From Prevotella sp. (GTDB lineage: Bacteria; Bacteroidota; Bacteroidia; Bacteroidales; Bacteroidaceae): DNA of 38,767 nt. The stretch covers positions 1 through 38,767 of the forward strand of contig JAFZBK010000031.1 of the NCBI GenBank assembly GCA_017561825.1, in the 5' to 3' direction. Below the pieces are notes generated by a model that had not been told where the DNA came from, did not search any database, and saw only the letters and a program-made list of their open reading frames with translations. The translations under genes and the position numbers were made by a program. Below, one piece after another: positions 38,414-38,767 of this stretch (its first letter is position 1; each line of letters begins with the position of its first letter).

Positions 38414-38767
38414 TCACTTAATTATTACTTTCTTTCCACCTATGATGTTCAGACCCTTACGTGGAACTGTCAATCGCTGGCCGTTCAGGTTGTAAACGTC
38501 CTCTGCATTTCCTTGATTAGCTTGTGATGAACTGATACCTGTGGTAATACCATTGATGATGTGGCTGATACCGAGGGCCTCAAACGGAATATCTATGCCG
38601 CGAGCGGTTACGAAGTGGATATTGTCGATGCGTACATCATCAGTAGCGAAATCATCAAGTGTCATGCTGAGCAGTTCGCCAGAGGTGCCGTTGAAGACAT
38701 TGCCTGAAGTTGAAAGAGCAACTATGCGGTAATGTCCGTCACCCACCTTATTATACAAAAGCTGGTG
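38414..38767 (-). CDS. Secreted cohesin-like protein (C-terminal part, runs off window)
   Basis: The frame stays open to the window edge, so this is the last 117 codons of a larger gene. A beta domain (HYRIVALSTSGNVFNGTSGE, LLSMTLDDFATDDVRIDNIH) is followed by EDVYNLNGQRLTVPRKGLNI and GGKKVIIK, a tail typical of Prevotella surface proteins. It overlaps the next gene's possible GTG by four bases, which suggests the two are co-translated. Confidence 0.75.
   Translation of the reverse strand, partial: HQLLYNKVGDGHYRIVALSTSGNVFNGTSGELLSMTLDDFATDDVRIDNIHFVTARGIDIPFEALGISHIINGITTGISSSQANQGNAEDVYNLNGQRLTVPRKGLNIIGGKKVIIK

Overview
The window looks like a chromosome segment from a Prevotellaceae-type Bacteroidales. 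Several promoters follow the Bacteroidetes pattern (TTTG, a 19-20 base spacer, then TAnnTTTG). The thrS-infC-rpmI-rplT order, a type IX secretion-like C-terminal tail, the YtxH/holin trio and near-absent Shine-Dalgarno sequences agree. No tRNA, rRNA or CRISPR array was seen, and all functional calls come from reading motifs, without database searches.

Layout. 1-124: right end of a probable IS66-family element. 142-3160: accessory and repeat-rich DNA with an orphan reverse transcriptase, a hypothetical gene, a GxxExxY gene that has lost its core, and several dispersed repeats. 3163-8283 (minus): an envelope or capsule cluster of rmlA, a tyrosine autokinase/chain-length protein, a HAD-type hydrolase and a WecA/MraY-like sugar-phosphate transferase. 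8284-9967: a hypothetical gene and a long repeat-filled gap. 9968-12158 (plus): a coiled-coil protein, zapA and rny. 12204-17232 (minus): an AspT/YidE-type transporter, gamma, biotin-carrier and beta subunits of a sodium-pumping decarboxylase, and a LuxR-type regulator. 17398-20045 (plus): lipoprotein, murB, metallo-hydrolase. 20112-20951 (minus): three small envelope genes. 21184-28457 (plus): SPOR lipoprotein, ruvX, def, TPR protein, thrS, infC, rpmI, rplT, ending at a clear terminator. 28524-32477 (minus): M15 peptidase, short sigma factor, mutS2. 32768-34930 (plus): a secreted accessory protein and a GH43 enzyme. 35178 to the end: a Cys-rich protein, an HTH-membrane protein and two secreted proteins.

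The most unusual feature is what lies between the genes. At least sixteen gaps carry short tandem arrays, each with its own unit sequence but nearly all with a strict 7-base period, often just after a stop codon. Other repeat layers are: a three-copy family with two hairpins whose stems show compensatory changes; a 215-base structured element in two copies, one beside a GxxExxY gene missing its core and the other beside only the last codons of such a gene; a 55-base perfect inverted repeat bounding about 9 kb that includes the reverse transcriptase and the capsule cluster; and a promoter family whose spacer is conserved as well as its -33 and -7 boxes.
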